Shown piece by piece: positions 33,042 to 42,212 of a DNA stretch of 64,000 bases. The notes beneath the pieces are model-generated. The model saw only the letters and a list, made by a program, of their open reading frames with translations. It did no database searches and was not told the origin of the DNA. The position numbers and the translations under genes were made by a program. How positions within the stretch are numbered: the stretch's first letter is position 1; each line of letters opens with the position of its first letter. Origin of the DNA: Streptomyces pseudovenezuelae (GTDB taxonomy: Bacteria; Actinomycetota; Actinomycetes; Streptomycetales; Streptomycetaceae); NCBI RefSeq assembly GCF_029892565.1, contig NZ_JARXVH010000021.1, forward strand, positions 1-64,000. The letters run 5' to 3'.

Positions 33042-35369
33042 TTACTTCGTCGAGGGGCCGACCTTCACCTTGATCGTCGAGCCGCTGAAGGGCTCGTCGA
33101 TGATCCTTATCGAAGTGTTGGTGTCAGTGACCTTGACGCCGGCCAGCGGGTTCGACGCGTCGTAGTACGTCGACCGTCCGTCGTCGAAGAGCGGGACACC
33201 GAACTGCGACTTGATCCTGGTCGCCACGTCCGCCTTGTGCAGCGTGAACGAGTCGGTCGGGTACCAGCTGAACGGCGAGTCGTAGGCCTGCACGCGGTTG
33301 CGCATCAGCGTGCCGTCGGACCACTTCAGCGGCTTCGGGTGCGAGTCGATCGGGAGGATCAGACCCTCACCCGGGTGGGCGCTGGTGTTGTCGTCCGCCT
33401 GCGAGGTGTCCCACTTCCAGATCAACAGGCCGTTCTGGTACGCGTAGTGCTCCACCCACGCCGGGCGCAGTGCCGAACCGAAGTTGTACGGACCGGTCTT
33501 GAGGACCTTGTCGTACGACACGTACTGCCGGTTCTCGGCGATGTAGTACTGCGCGTAGTCGTCGGTGATCGAGGCGCCGATCCGCGTGAAGCCGTTGGAC
33601 GTCCAACTGGCGTCCGCCGCCTCGGCGTTGTCGGAGAAGACGGTCGCGCCGTCCGCGGTCACCTTGATCTCGTCGGCCGCGAAGCCCTTCTGGGCCACAC
33701 CGCCGTCGGTGGCGTAGCGGAAGCGCAGGGTGATCTGCTTGCCGGCGTACGCGTCCAGCGGGAACGTCAGCTTCTGGTAGGCGTCCACCGTGCCGGTGAG
33801 GGCCGGCTTGTCGCTGCCGTCGCGCGGGATGGCGGTGCCGTCGGCGAGGGTGCCGTCGATCGGGGTGTAGCTGGCGCCGCCGTCGGTGGAGACCTCGGTG
33901 TAGAGGTAGTCGTAGTCCTGCTCGATGTCCCACCAGCCGTCGAGGGTCAGCGCGGCCGAGGCCTTGCCGGTCAAGTCGACCGTGCGGGTAAGGGTGTTGC
34001 GCAGATCGTCACCGCTGCCGCTCCACCACTGGGTCGCGCCCTCGGCCGGGGCGACCACCTCGGTGGTGACCTCCTTCTCGGGCAACTCGACCACCAGCGC
34101 CTGCGGGTTCTTGGTGTTGTACTCCGCGACGCCCAGTTTGTGGGTGGACTTCTTGCCGGCCTTGGCGACGTCGTAGTCCAGCCAGCCCAGTTGGAGCTTG
34201 TCCCAGGCGTTCATGTCGCCGGGCAGGTCGCCGATGGTGTCCTTGCCGGTACCGAGCCAGGAGCCGGACGACATCAGCGTCCAGAAGCCGGTGGAGTTCT
34301 CGCCGCCCGCGGTGTCGTACTCGTCGGGCAGGCCGAGGTCGTGGCCGTACTCGTGGGCGTAGACACCGAGTCCGCCGTTCTCCGGCTGGATGGTGTAGTC
34401 GCCGACCCAGATGCCGGTGTCGCCGATCTGGGTGCCGCCGAGCTTGTTGGTGTCCGGGCCGGTGGAGCCGGCGTCGGTGCCGAACGCGTACCAGCGGTGC
34501 GCCCAGATCGCGTCCTCGCCCTGCGCGCCGCCGCCGGCGGACTCGTCCTCGCCGGCGTGCACGATCTGGAAGTGGTCGATGTAGCCGTCGGGCTCGTTGA
34601 AGTTGCCGTCGCCGTCGTAGTCGTAGCGGTCCCACTGGTCGAACTGGGCCAGCTCCGTCTTGATCTCGGCGGCCGTGTCACCGGCGGCCTCGCGGTCGGC
34701 GACCCAGGCGTTGACGCCGTCCTGGACCGCGTACCAAGCACCGGTCGAGGCGTCGTTGGAGCCGTAACGGGCCTCGTTGTAGGGGACCTTGACCCAGTCG
34801 GTGACCTCGCCCTCGACCGAGTAGCGGCCCGAGGACTGCTTCTCGTAGTACTTCTTCAGCGACTCGGTCTTCTTGCCGGTGCCGAAGTAGAGGTCCTGGA
34901 AGTGCGCCTGGTTGTAGTCCGCCTGCCAGGCCGTGCTGTTGTCCTGCTTGCGGTCCGGCTGGGCTATCTGGTTGTGCAGCGGGCCGACCGTGCCGCCGTA
35001 GCGGCTGTCGACCTGGTCGCCGAACTCGACCAGGATGGTGAAGATCTTGTCCGTCTTCTCACGGCCGAGTTCGACGTACTTGTCCTGGCCCTTGAGCTTG
35101 ACGACCTTCGAACCGTTCCGGTCCTTCACCGAGGCGGAACCGGATATGACCTGGTCCAACGCCTCCTTGTGCTGGGCCTCCTGAGTCTTCGTCAGGGGGC
35201 CGTCGAGGTCGTGTTCCTTGGCCTTGACCGGCTGCGGATCGTGCCGGTCCACTGCGGTGGTCGCGGCCGAGTCGGCCTGCGCCACGGCGAACGTCGAGAA
35301 CGTGGCGGTGGCCGCCGCGAGCGCGACACCGACCGCGGCCGCTCTGAACGTCCAGTGTCTATAGGTCAC
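33042..35369 (-). CDS. Secreted M6 metalloprotease (immune inhibitor A family)
   Basis: This 775-residue exported protease has a signal peptide at about 1-31 (ending VAQADS), a propeptide to about 105, then the M6 domain with a calcium-type loop DYDGDGNFNEPDGY (250-263) and zinc motif HEYGHDLGLPDE (339-350, catalytic Glu340). The C-terminal half has a MAM-like beta-sandwich region (STDGGASYTPIDG, FRYATDGG) as in bacillary InhA. The GTG start has AAGGAAC upstream. Likely role is extracellular protein degradation in stationary or developmental growth. Confidence 0.9.
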   Translation of the reverse strand: MTYRHWTFRAAAVGVALAAATATFSTFAVAQADSAATTAVDRHDPQPVKAKEHDLDGPLTKTQEAQHKEALDQVISGSASVKDRNGSKVVKLKGQDKYVELGREKTDKIFTILVEFGDQVDSRYGGTVGPLHNQIAQPDRKQDNSTAWQADYNQAHFQDLYFGTGKKTESLKKYYEKQSSGRYSVEGEVTDWVKVPYNEARYGSNDASTGAWYAVQDGVNAWVADREAAGDTAAEIKTELAQFDQWDRYDYDGDGNFNEPDGYIDHFQIVHAGEDESAGGGAQGEDAIWAHRWYAFGTDAGSTGPDTNKLGGTQIGDTGIWVGDYTIQPENGGLGVYAHEYGHDLGLPDEYDTAGGENSTGFWTLMSSGSWLGTGKDTIGDLPGDMNAWDKLQLGWLDYDVAKAGKKSTHKLGVAEYNTKNPQALVVELPEKEVTTEVVAPAEGATQWWSGSGDDLRNTLTRTVDLTGKASAALTLDGWWDIEQDYDYLYTEVSTDGGASYTPIDGTLADGTAIPRDGSDKPALTGTVDAYQKLTFPLDAYAGKQITLRFRYATDGGVAQKGFAADEIKVTADGATVFSDNAEAADASWTSNGFTRIGASITDDYAQYYIAENRQYVSYDKVLKTGPYNFGSALRPAWVEHYAYQNGLLIWKWDTSQADDNTSAHPGEGLILPIDSHPKPLKWSDGTLMRNRVQAYDSPFSWYPTDSFTLHKADVATRIKSQFGVPLFDDGRSTYYDASNPLAGVKVTDTNTSIRIIDEPFSGSTIKVKVGPSTK

Positions 35370-35725
35370 TTGAGTTCCTTGTGATGAAGGGCTGTATTCA
35401 AGTGACGCAATTTGACTAGAGACTGGTAAGAAAAGACAGGCCTTGACTTGAACATAACAAGTGCTCTATGCACAGCGGGCGCGCGCATTACGAACGTGTG
35501 AACGGGTGAGTGGTTGCGCGCTCAACAGGCGCGCGGGCCCGTCCACAGGGTGGACGGCATGACTCCGTGCGCCCCCTGTGCACCGGCACTGTTGGTTAGG
35601 TCACGCTTACCGTTCGTTCCAGTCGGGCATGCACGCGATTAGAGTCGGTTGGCGCTTCGCCTGGAATACGGCGGAAAGCCAGGCCGACACCCCCGTGGAC
35701 CCCCACTTCCGAGGACACGATTGCC
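35370..35725. other. Divergent promoter region with several short inverted repeats
   Basis: No gene is seen in this 356-bp gap, which is AT-richer than its surroundings near 35380-35480. It contains the inverted pair CACTTGA/TCAAGTG flanking the protease leader and CTTG/CAAG arms near 35444-35462, and a small GTCCAC/GTGGAC hairpin near 35539. These may be promoter and operator elements for the protease and the small membrane protein. Confidence 0.5.
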
Positions 35726-36028
35726 ATGCCTCGTCCGACTGCCGCACAGCTCGCCTACGGTTCGTTCACCGTGATCTTCTCGACGCTCGCCATGCTGCTG
35801 CTGTCACAGACGAGTTCGGGCGTGGGGATCGCGGTCATCGCCTTCGCGGCGCTCGCGCTCGGGCTCCTGGTCGCCATGACCGTACCGCTGCCCAGGTCGC
35901 GGATCGTCGCGCAGTCGCAGCCGGCTCCGGCCGTCTCGGCCGCGCCCGCCGCACCGACCGCGCCTCTCGCGCAGCAGACGGAGGAGCCCGTGCCGGCCGC
36001 GGCCACGCGCTCCTCCAACGCTGCCTGA
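35726..36028 (+). CDS. Small two-helix membrane protein
   Basis: This 100-residue protein has two hydrophobic helices (about 9-28, FTVIFSTLAMLLLS, and 33-53, GIAVIAFAALALGLLVAM) and an Ala/Pro-rich hydrophilic C-terminus of about 45 residues. GAGGACACG precedes the ATG. No family is recognised. The position next to a secreted protease may be coincidental. It ends at a very long terminator hairpin. Confidence 0.65.
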   Translation: MPRPTAAQLAYGSFTVIFSTLAMLLLSQTSSGVGIAVIAFAALALGLLVAMTVPLPRSRIVAQSQPAPAVSAAPAAPTAPLAQQTEEPVPAAATRSSNAA

Positions 36029-36053
36029 GCTCCGACGTACGACAGCCCCGACG

Positions 36054-36110
36054 TACGACAGGCGGCGCCGGCCGAGTCGGTGAGTGACTCGGCCGGCGCC
36101 GCCTGTCGTA
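36054..36110. terminator. Long bidirectional terminator between small membrane protein and RDD gene
   Basis: The 25-base arms (36054-36078 and 36086-36110) are perfectly complementary around a 7-base loop GGTGAGT. The left arm begins in a 14-bp direct repeat CCGACGTACGACAG (36032-36045 and 36048-36061). The hairpin sits between two convergent stops. Confidence 0.8.
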
Positions 36111-36134
36111 TGCGCAGGCTCAGTTGGTACGGAC

Positions 36135-36839
36135 TCAGCCGGTGCTGACCACCACCGTCTTGGCGGCCTTGTCGTGCAGACCCTGTTTGTAGGGCCGGTC
36201 GAAGAAGCTCCAACCGCCGCAGATCGCGGTCCAGATGCAGGCGCAGCAGAACGCGAACGGGATCCACAGCACCGCCGAGCGGGCCAGCGTGGACTGCATG
36301 GAGGGGGTGGAGCCGTTGTCGAGGTTGGCCACCCGCATGTTCAGCCACTTCTTGCCGAGCGTCTGGCCCGTCCTGCTGATCATGACGGTGTCGTAGCCGA
36401 TGTAGAGGACGGCGGCGACCAGGGACTGCGCGAACGACTTGCCGTAGGACATGTTGTCGCCGCTCACGTCGTACTCGTGCACGCCCAGCGGCCAGGTGAC
36501 CAGCCAGACGACGATGCCGACGAGGATCAGGTCGATGATCCGGGCCAGCGTGCGCTTGCCGCTGTCGGCGAGCGGCGGCATGCCGGAGAGCGGATCGTTG
36601 GGATAGGAGCCGCCGCCGTAGGGAGCGCCCCCACCGTAGGGAGCGCCCCCGCCAGTCGGGGCACCGCCTTGGGGAGGGCCGCCGTAGGGCGGCGGCTGAC
36701 CGCCGCCCGGGGGCGGATCGTACGGCGAGCCCGGCCCCTGCCCGCTCTGGCCGGGCGGGGGCTGCCGCGGGGGCTGCTTCCGGAACGGGTCGTCGTCCGG
36801 CGGCTGCTGGCCGGAACCGGGAGGCGGTTCGGTGGTCAT
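36135..36839 (-). CDS. RDD family membrane protein with Pro/Gly-rich N-terminus
   Basis: This 234-residue protein has a disordered Pro/Gly/Gln region in residues 1-90. An RDD domain follows with GKRTLARIIDLILVGIVVWLV (the namesake Arg-Asp-Asp-type helix) and SRTGQTLGKKWLNMRVAN, and about four membrane helices. It ends in FFDRPYKQGLHDKAAKTVVV, typical of actinobacterial RDD proteins. Function is unknown; some RDD proteins act in ion transport. The next gene upstream is another RDD protein. Confidence 0.85.
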   Translation of the reverse strand: MTTEPPPGSGQQPPDDDPFRKQPPRQPPPGQSGQGPGSPYDPPPGGGQPPPYGGPPQGGAPTGGGAPYGGGAPYGGGSYPNDPLSGMPPLADSGKRTLARIIDLILVGIVVWLVTWPLGVHEYDVSGDNMSYGKSFAQSLVAAVLYIGYDTVMISRTGQTLGKKWLNMRVANLDNGSTPSMQSTLARSAVLWIPFAFCCACIWTAICGGWSFFDRPYKQGLHDKAAKTVVVSTG

Positions 36840-36928
36840 GGCCCGAGTGCACCGCGAACCTCGCCGCTCCGCATCCGACGAGCGGCCGTCCGGAGTACCG
36901 GATCACCTGGTACGGATGGAGTACGTGG

Positions 36929-38479
36929 TCAGCCCGCGACGAACGTATGGGCCGCCTTGTCGTGCCAGCACTGGCGCCACGGGCGGTCGAACAGGCACCA
37001 CGCGACCCCCACGACACCGATCACGAGCAGGCCGGGCACGCTGTAGACGAGCCAGCGGCGGACGGCTCCGCCGAAGGTGGGCGGCTGGTGGCCCTCGATG
37101 TCACGCACCTCAAGGCCGAACAGCTTCTTGCCCAGGGTGCGGCCCCACTTGGCGGTGGGCAGCGCCTCGTACAGGACGCCGAAGAGGAGCAGGACGGCCA
37201 GGACGACGCCCAGGTAGACCGAGGTCGTGCCGTCCAGCAGCCAGACGGTGACGGTCTCGCCGGAGAGCTTCGCCGCGTCGACCTTCTCGTCGACGTGGTC
37301 GATCGCCTTGGTGCCGAGCGGTACGGCGGCCACGGCGGTGACGCCCGCGAGGACGACGGTGTCCAGCAGGCGGGCCGCCAGACGCTTGCCGAGCGGCGCG
37401 GGGCGGGCCTCCGACTGGCGCCGGGCGGCGGCTTGGAACACGTCCTCGACGGGCGGCTTCCAGGGCGCGACGGGCTGGTCCTCACCGCCCGCGAGCCGGT
37501 GCACCTGCTGCGCCCACGAGGGCTGCCCGCCGCCGGAGCCACTGGACATGGGGGCGGCGGAGGCCTGCCCGGCCGCCGCCGCGGGCTGCGCGGGCTGGGG
37601 GCCACTGGACTGCGCCGGCACGCCGGGGGCGGCCTGTTGGGGGCCGGAGAGGGCGGTCGGCGCGGAGGCGGGTCCCTGGGGACCGGAGAGGGCGGCCGGC
37701 GCGGAGGCCGGCCCCTGGACCCCGGCAGCGCCTGCCCCGGCTCCCGCCCCCGACTGCGCCGCCGCGCGATCGGCGGCGGCCTTGCCCGCGCCGAAACCGG
37801 GGGCGCCGGGCGCCCCCGTGCCCCCGCTCTGCGCCCCCTGCTGCCCCGCGCGCGGGGTCATCGCGCGGAAGGTCATGGTGCCCTCGTCCCCGACGGGTCC
37901 GCCGGGACCCGGGATGCCGGAGCCCGCGGCGGCCGCGGGACGACCGGCACCGGAAGCACCCACTCCACCGGCGGAGCCCCCCGCTCCCCCGGAACCCGCC
38001 TTGGGGCGGCGGAAGACGAAGGTGCCGTCGGACGGGATGTCCGACGAGGTGTCCGCGGGCGGGACGGTCGCCGTGCCGTCGGTGTGACCGGTCGGGTCGG
38101 CCGCCGGGGTATCGGGCTGGACCCGCGGGTCGGGGCCCTGCGGGGAGCCCCAGGAGACGCGGCGGTCCTGCTCGCCGCCGAAGCCGGCCTGGCGGGAGCG
38201 GTCGGCGCCCCAGGCGGACGCCGGTTCGGGGCGGTTGCCGTGCTGGGAGACCTGGGGCGCGGGGTCCTCGTCGAAGAAGTGCGGGCCCGTCTCCTCGACC
38301 GGCGCGGAGCCGGAGCCGTCCGGCGCGGCGAGCGGGGCGCCGTCCGACGGGGCCGGACGGCTGGTGCCCGGTACCCAGGAGGCACCGTTCCAGTACCGGA
38401 CATATCCAGGAATGGACGGGTCCGGGTAATACCCCTCGCGGGGCCTGTCGTCACCGGGTGCCGGGGTTGGGGCGCTCAT
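36929..38479 (-). CDS. DUF2510-RDD fusion membrane protein
   Basis: This 516-residue protein has an N-terminal DUF2510 module (EGYYPDPSIPGYVRYWNGASWVPGT, about 16-40). A 300-residue low-complexity Ala/Gly/Pro/Ser linker follows. The C-terminal RDD domain has PLGKRLAARLLDTVVLAGV, WGRTLGKKLFGLEVRD and FDRPWRQCWHDKAAHTFV. It is a tandem neighbour of the smaller RDD gene, 89 bases downstream. The DUF2510 and linker face the cytoplasm if the topology follows relatives. Role is unknown. Confidence 0.84.
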   Translation of the reverse strand: MSAPTPAPGDDRPREGYYPDPSIPGYVRYWNGASWVPGTSRPAPSDGAPLAAPDGSGSAPVEETGPHFFDEDPAPQVSQHGNRPEPASAWGADRSRQAGFGGEQDRRVSWGSPQGPDPRVQPDTPAADPTGHTDGTATVPPADTSSDIPSDGTFVFRRPKAGSGGAGGSAGGVGASGAGRPAAAAGSGIPGPGGPVGDEGTMTFRAMTPRAGQQGAQSGGTGAPGAPGFGAGKAAADRAAAQSGAGAGAGAAGVQGPASAPAALSGPQGPASAPTALSGPQQAAPGVPAQSSGPQPAQPAAAAGQASAAPMSSGSGGGQPSWAQQVHRLAGGEDQPVAPWKPPVEDVFQAAARRQSEARPAPLGKRLAARLLDTVVLAGVTAVAAVPLGTKAIDHVDEKVDAAKLSGETVTVWLLDGTTSVYLGVVLAVLLLFGVLYEALPTAKWGRTLGKKLFGLEVRDIEGHQPPTFGGAVRRWLVYSVPGLLVIGVVGVAWCLFDRPWRQCWHDKAAHTFVAG

Positions 38480-38720
38480 GTCCGTCGTCCCGTATCTGCT
38501 CGGGGTCAATATGGGGGACCCCACATCTATCAGACCGGCGCAGCCGCCACTGCCCCTCCCGCAGGACCCGCCCCTTTCCGGGCAAGGGCGTGCACCCGCT
38601 TCACCGTTCCGGAAAAAAATTCTCCGAACCCGCGTAATGGTCGCGCCCCCGCCGCCTCTCCACGTGTACGGGACTCGCCGCGAGGCCCCGTACACCTGAC
38701 CGAGAGAGGAACCGATCGCC

Positions 38721-39134
38721 ATGCACTACACAGTGGTGGAACGCGAGCTGGAGCTGAAACTCATCCTGTCGCCGGAGCGCAGCATTCCGGTCCCGGCCCG
38801 GCTGGGCTACCGCACCGACGACCCCTACGCCGTGCACGTCACCTTCCACATCAACTCCGAGTACCCCGTGCACTGGACGTTCTCCCGCGACCTTCTGGTG
38901 GAGGGGGTGTTCCGGCCGTGCGGGCACGGGGACGTGCGGGTGTGGCCGACGAAGTCGGAGGGGCGCAGTGTCGTCCTGATGGCGCTGAGTTCACCCGACG
39001 GAGACGCCTTGCTGGAGGCACCGTCGGCTCAGGTGTCGGCCTGGCTGGAGCGGACGCTGCGGGTGGTGCCCCCGGGGACTGAGGGCGAGCAGCTGGGGAT
39101 CGACGACGCGCTCGACCAGCTGCTCGCCCAGTGA
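38721..39134 (+). CDS. ssgG: SsgA-like sporulation/cell-division protein (SsgG-like)
   Basis: This 137-residue SsgA-like protein has VERELELKLILSPERSIPVPARLGYRTDDPYAVHVTFHI, WTFSRDLLVEGVFRPCGHGDVRVWP and SPDGDALLEAP, the conserved family blocks. Members control septum placement and spore maturation in Streptomyces. The assignment to the SsgG subgroup rests on synteny with neighbours resembling those of S. coelicolor ssgG; family membership itself is clear. SsgG mutants of S. coelicolor skip septa. GAGAGAGG sits before the ATG. Confidence 0.85.
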   Translation: MHYTVVERELELKLILSPERSIPVPARLGYRTDDPYAVHVTFHINSEYPVHWTFSRDLLVEGVFRPCGHGDVRVWPTKSEGRSVVLMALSSPDGDALLEAPSAQVSAWLERTLRVVPPGTEGEQLGIDDALDQLLAQ

Positions 39135-39174
39135 ACCCGTCCAACCCGCCGCACCCCCTGCACCGGCTGCCCCG

Positions 39175-40584
39175 TCAGAACAGCTTGCCCGGGTTGAGGA
39201 TGCCCAGCGGGTCGAAGACCTGCTTGACCCCCCGCTGCATCTCCAGTCCGACCGGGCCGATCTCGCGCGCCAGCCACTCCTTCTTCAGTACGCCCACGCC
39301 GTGTTCGCCGGTGATCGTGCCGCCGAGCTCCAGGCCGAGCGCCATGATCTCGTCGAAGGACTCGCGGGCCCGCCGGGACTCGTCGGGGTCCTGGGCGTCG
39401 AAGCAGACGGTGGGGTGGGTGTTGCCGTCACCTGCGTGCGCGCAGACCCCGATGGTCAGCCGGTACTTCTCGGCGATCCGCTCGATCCCTTCGAGCATGT
39501 CGCCGAGCCGGGAGCGGGGCACGCACACGTCGTCGATCATCGTCGTGCCCTTGACCGCCTCCAGCGCGGTCAGCGAGAGCCGCCGGGCCTGGAGGAGCAG
39601 TTCGGACTCGGCCGCGTCGTCGGCGGGCACCACCTCGGTGGCACCGGCGGCCTCGCACAGCGCACCGACGGCGGCCAGGTCGGCGGCCGGATCCGGGGTG
39701 TCGAAGGCGGCCAGCAGCAGCGCCTCGGTGGTCTCCGGAAGTCCCATACTGGCAAGGTCGTTGACGGCTTTCACCGTCGTACGGTCCATGATTTCGAGCA
39801 GCGAGGGCACGTGACCGCCCGCCATGATCCGGCACACCGCGTCACAGGCGTCGGCCGCGGACGCGAACTCGGCGGCGAGCACCAGTTGCTGGGGCGGCTG
39901 CGGGCGCAGCGCCAGGATCGCCCGTACGACGATGCCGAGCGAGCCCTCGGAGCCGACGAAGAGGCGGGTGAGGTCGTACCCGGCGACGCCCTTGGCGGTG
40001 CGGCGGCCGGTGGACATGAGGCGGCCGTCGGCGAGGACGACGTCGAGGCCGAGGACGTACTCGGCGGTGACCCCGTACTTCACGCAGCACAGCCCGCCGG
40101 AGGCGGTGCCGATGTTGCCGCCGATCGTGCACATCTCCCAGCTGGAGGGGTCCGGCGGGTAGTAGAGGCCGTGTTCGCCGACCGCGCGGGAGAGGGTGGC
40201 GTTGATGACGCCCGGCTCGACGACCGCGGTGCGGTCGATCGGGTTGATCTCCAGGATGCGGTCCATCTTGATCAGCGACAGGACGACGCAGCCCTCGGAG
40301 GCGTTGGCCGCGCCGGACAGGCCGGTGCGGGCGCCCTGCGGGACGACCGGGACGCGCAGCTCGGTGGCCACGCGCATGACGTGCTGGACCTGTTCGACCG
40401 TGCGGGGCAGGACGACGACCGCCGGGACGCCGGCCGGGCAGAAGCTCGCCATGTCGTTGGCGTAGGAGGCGGTGACGTCCGGGTCGGTCAGGACGGCCTC
40501 GGCGGGCAGACCGCCCAGCAGCCGGTCCACGAGGCCACCGGCCGCCACCGTGTCCTCGTCGCGACGCGCTTCGATACGACTCAT
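39175..40584 (-). CDS. FAD-linked oxidase, glycolate/D-lactate dehydrogenase type (GlcD-like)
   Basis: This protein of about 469 residues has a PCMH-type FAD-binding half (VVLPRTVEQVQHVMR, PQGARTGLSGAANA, EPGVINATLSRAV, TIGGNIGTASGG, GYDLTRLFVGSEGSLGIV) and an FAD-linked oxidase C-terminal half. The latter has HAGDGNTHPTVCFD, a GTITGEHGVGVLKKEWL metal/substrate motif and a LDPLGILNPGKLF-like end. It oxidises a 2-hydroxyacid; the exact acid is uncertain. No GlcE or GlcF partners are adjacent. The ATG at 40584 is preferred over a GTG at 40590. Confidence 0.88.
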   Translation of the reverse strand: MSRIEARRDEDTVAAGGLVDRLLGGLPAEAVLTDPDVTASYANDMASFCPAGVPAVVVLPRTVEQVQHVMRVATELRVPVVPQGARTGLSGAANASEGCVVLSLIKMDRILEINPIDRTAVVEPGVINATLSRAVGEHGLYYPPDPSSWEMCTIGGNIGTASGGLCCVKYGVTAEYVLGLDVVLADGRLMSTGRRTAKGVAGYDLTRLFVGSEGSLGIVVRAILALRPQPPQQLVLAAEFASAADACDAVCRIMAGGHVPSLLEIMDRTTVKAVNDLASMGLPETTEALLLAAFDTPDPAADLAAVGALCEAAGATEVVPADDAAESELLLQARRLSLTALEAVKGTTMIDDVCVPRSRLGDMLEGIERIAEKYRLTIGVCAHAGDGNTHPTVCFDAQDPDESRRARESFDEIMALGLELGGTITGEHGVGVLKKEWLAREIGPVGLEMQRGVKQVFDPLGILNPGKLF

Positions 40585-40682
40585 GATCACAGCCTCGCAC
40601 CGGCGGCCATCGGTGTGAACCCCGTGTACGGCAGCCGCCGGATGGCGGGGTGTGGTCGTCGTACTGACGCACAGTGAGCGCC

Positions 40683-42140
40683 ATGACGAACGCGATGGAC
40701 AGCGCCGCCACGGATCGCAAGCGGGCCCGGCGTTCGCGGGTCGCCGGATGGCTGGTGGCCGGCGCCGTCGTGGGGTCCGGTGTGCTGGGCGGGGTGCTGA
40801 TGCTGTGGCCGTGGGAGCGGGAGACGGTCCGGCCGCCGGCGCCGGCCCCGGGCGCGCAGGCCCTGACGGCGGTCACCGCTGGAGTACCGGCCTCGCTGCC
40901 CGATCTGGCCGTGCTGATCGGCGAGCGCGAGACCTTTCTGCGGGCGCATCCCCGGGACGCGCGGTCGTGGGCGGTGCTCGGGACGGCGTATGTGGAACAG
41001 GGGCGGCGGACGGCCGACGCGACGGACTATCCGCGGGCCGAGCAGGCGCTGCGCACCTCGCTGAAGGTGGCGGCGAAGGGGAACGACGTAAAGGCTGATG
41101 CGCTGGACGGGATGGCGGCGCTGGCGAACGCGCGCCGGGACTTCCGGGCCGCGCGGAGCTGGGGCGAGGCCGCGCTGAAGGTGGACGCCAAGCGCTGGAC
41201 GACGTATCCGCTGCTGCTCGACGCCTACACCGGGCTCGGTGACCACAAGGCGACCCAGCGCACGCTCGACGCGCTCCTTGAGCTGCGGACCGGGCCGGCC
41301 GTGATGGCGCGGGCCGCCGGGGTCTACCGGGACCGGGGCTGGCGCGAGGACGCGGCGGCCACCCTCTCCGACGCGGCAGCGGCGGCATCGACACCGGCCG
41401 AGCGGGCCGCGTGGCTGGAACGGTCCGGTCAACTCGCCTGGGAGCGCGGTGACTTGGAGGACGCGCTACGGCACTTCCAGGAGGCGGTACGCGTCGACCC
41501 CGACCAACGGACCGCGCAGGCCGGGCAGGGCCGGACGCTGGCGGCGCTGGGCCGGACGACGGAGGCCCTGAACGCGTACCGGGTGGCGCTGGCCCGGCAG
41601 CCCAGCCCGCAATACGCCCTGGAACTGGGCGAGTTGTACGACTCGCTGGGGCTCGGGCAGGCGGCGCGGGTGCAGTACGACCTGCTGCGGGCGCGGGTGC
41701 GCGAGGAGGCGGCGGGGGGTGTCGACGACGAGTTGGTGCTCGGCGTCTTCGAGGCGGACCACGGGGATCCGGCGGCTGCGGTACGTCGGCTGCGGGCCGA
41801 GTGGCGACGGCAGCCGGGGACCGCGGTCGCGGACGCGCTGGGGTGGGCGCTGCACCGGGCCGGGAACGACAAGGAGGCGCTGCGGTTCGCCACCGCGGCG
41901 ACCGACAAGGCGCACGGGGGCGGCGTACGCAGTGCGTTGTACGCGTATCACCGGGGCATGATCGAGCGGGAGTTGGAGCTGTACGCGCCCGCGCGGCGGC
42001 GTCTTCAGGACGCGTTGCGGATCAACCCGCACTTCTCGCCGCTGGGCGCGCCCCTCGCGACGGCCGCGCTGGCGGCGCTCGGGGAGCCGCCGGACGAGGA
42101 CGTGCCGGTGATGGACGCGAAGCGGCTACGGCGGCGGTGA
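40683..42140 (+). CDS. Membrane-anchored TPR protein
   Basis: This protein of about 485 residues has an N-terminal membrane anchor (VAGWLVAGAVVGSGVLGGVLML). Multiple TPR-like helical pairs follow from about residue 75: RDARSWAVLGTAYVEQGRRT, WERGDLEDALRHFQEAVRVDPDQ, AALGRTTEALNAYRVALARQP and ARRRLQDALRINPHF. It has no enzymatic motif, so it is probably a scaffold facing the exterior or envelope. The ATG at 40683 is used; a GTG nine bases upstream is possible. It ends at a hairpin convergent with hppD. Confidence 0.8.
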   Translation: MTNAMDSAATDRKRARRSRVAGWLVAGAVVGSGVLGGVLMLWPWERETVRPPAPAPGAQALTAVTAGVPASLPDLAVLIGERETFLRAHPRDARSWAVLGTAYVEQGRRTADATDYPRAEQALRTSLKVAAKGNDVKADALDGMAALANARRDFRAARSWGEAALKVDAKRWTTYPLLLDAYTGLGDHKATQRTLDALLELRTGPAVMARAAGVYRDRGWREDAAATLSDAAAAASTPAERAAWLERSGQLAWERGDLEDALRHFQEAVRVDPDQRTAQAGQGRTLAALGRTTEALNAYRVALARQPSPQYALELGELYDSLGLGQAARVQYDLLRARVREEAAGGVDDELVLGVFEADHGDPAAAVRRLRAEWRRQPGTAVADALGWALHRAGNDKEALRFATAATDKAHGGGVRSALYAYHRGMIERELELYAPARRRLQDALRINPHFSPLGAPLATAALAALGEPPDEDVPVMDAKRLRRR

Positions 42141-42171
42141 GTCCGGCGCCGGGAGGGGAAGGGCGCCGGAC
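42141..42171. terminator. Terminator between TPR gene and hppD
   Basis: GTCCGGCGCC pairs perfectly with GGCGCCGGAC around an 11-base loop and starts directly at the TPR stop codon. No T tract follows. Confidence 0.65.
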
Positions 42172-42212
42172 CGCACCTGGAGGATGGCCTCAGAGGGTGC
42201 TTCGGATGGTGC

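Noticed and set aside
33018..35384. A long open frame antisense to the M6 protease
   Set aside because: It is the usual high-GC frame shadow: its translation is Val/Gly/Arg/Asp-rich without motifs, while the minus frame has an intact signal peptide and HEYGH zinc motif.
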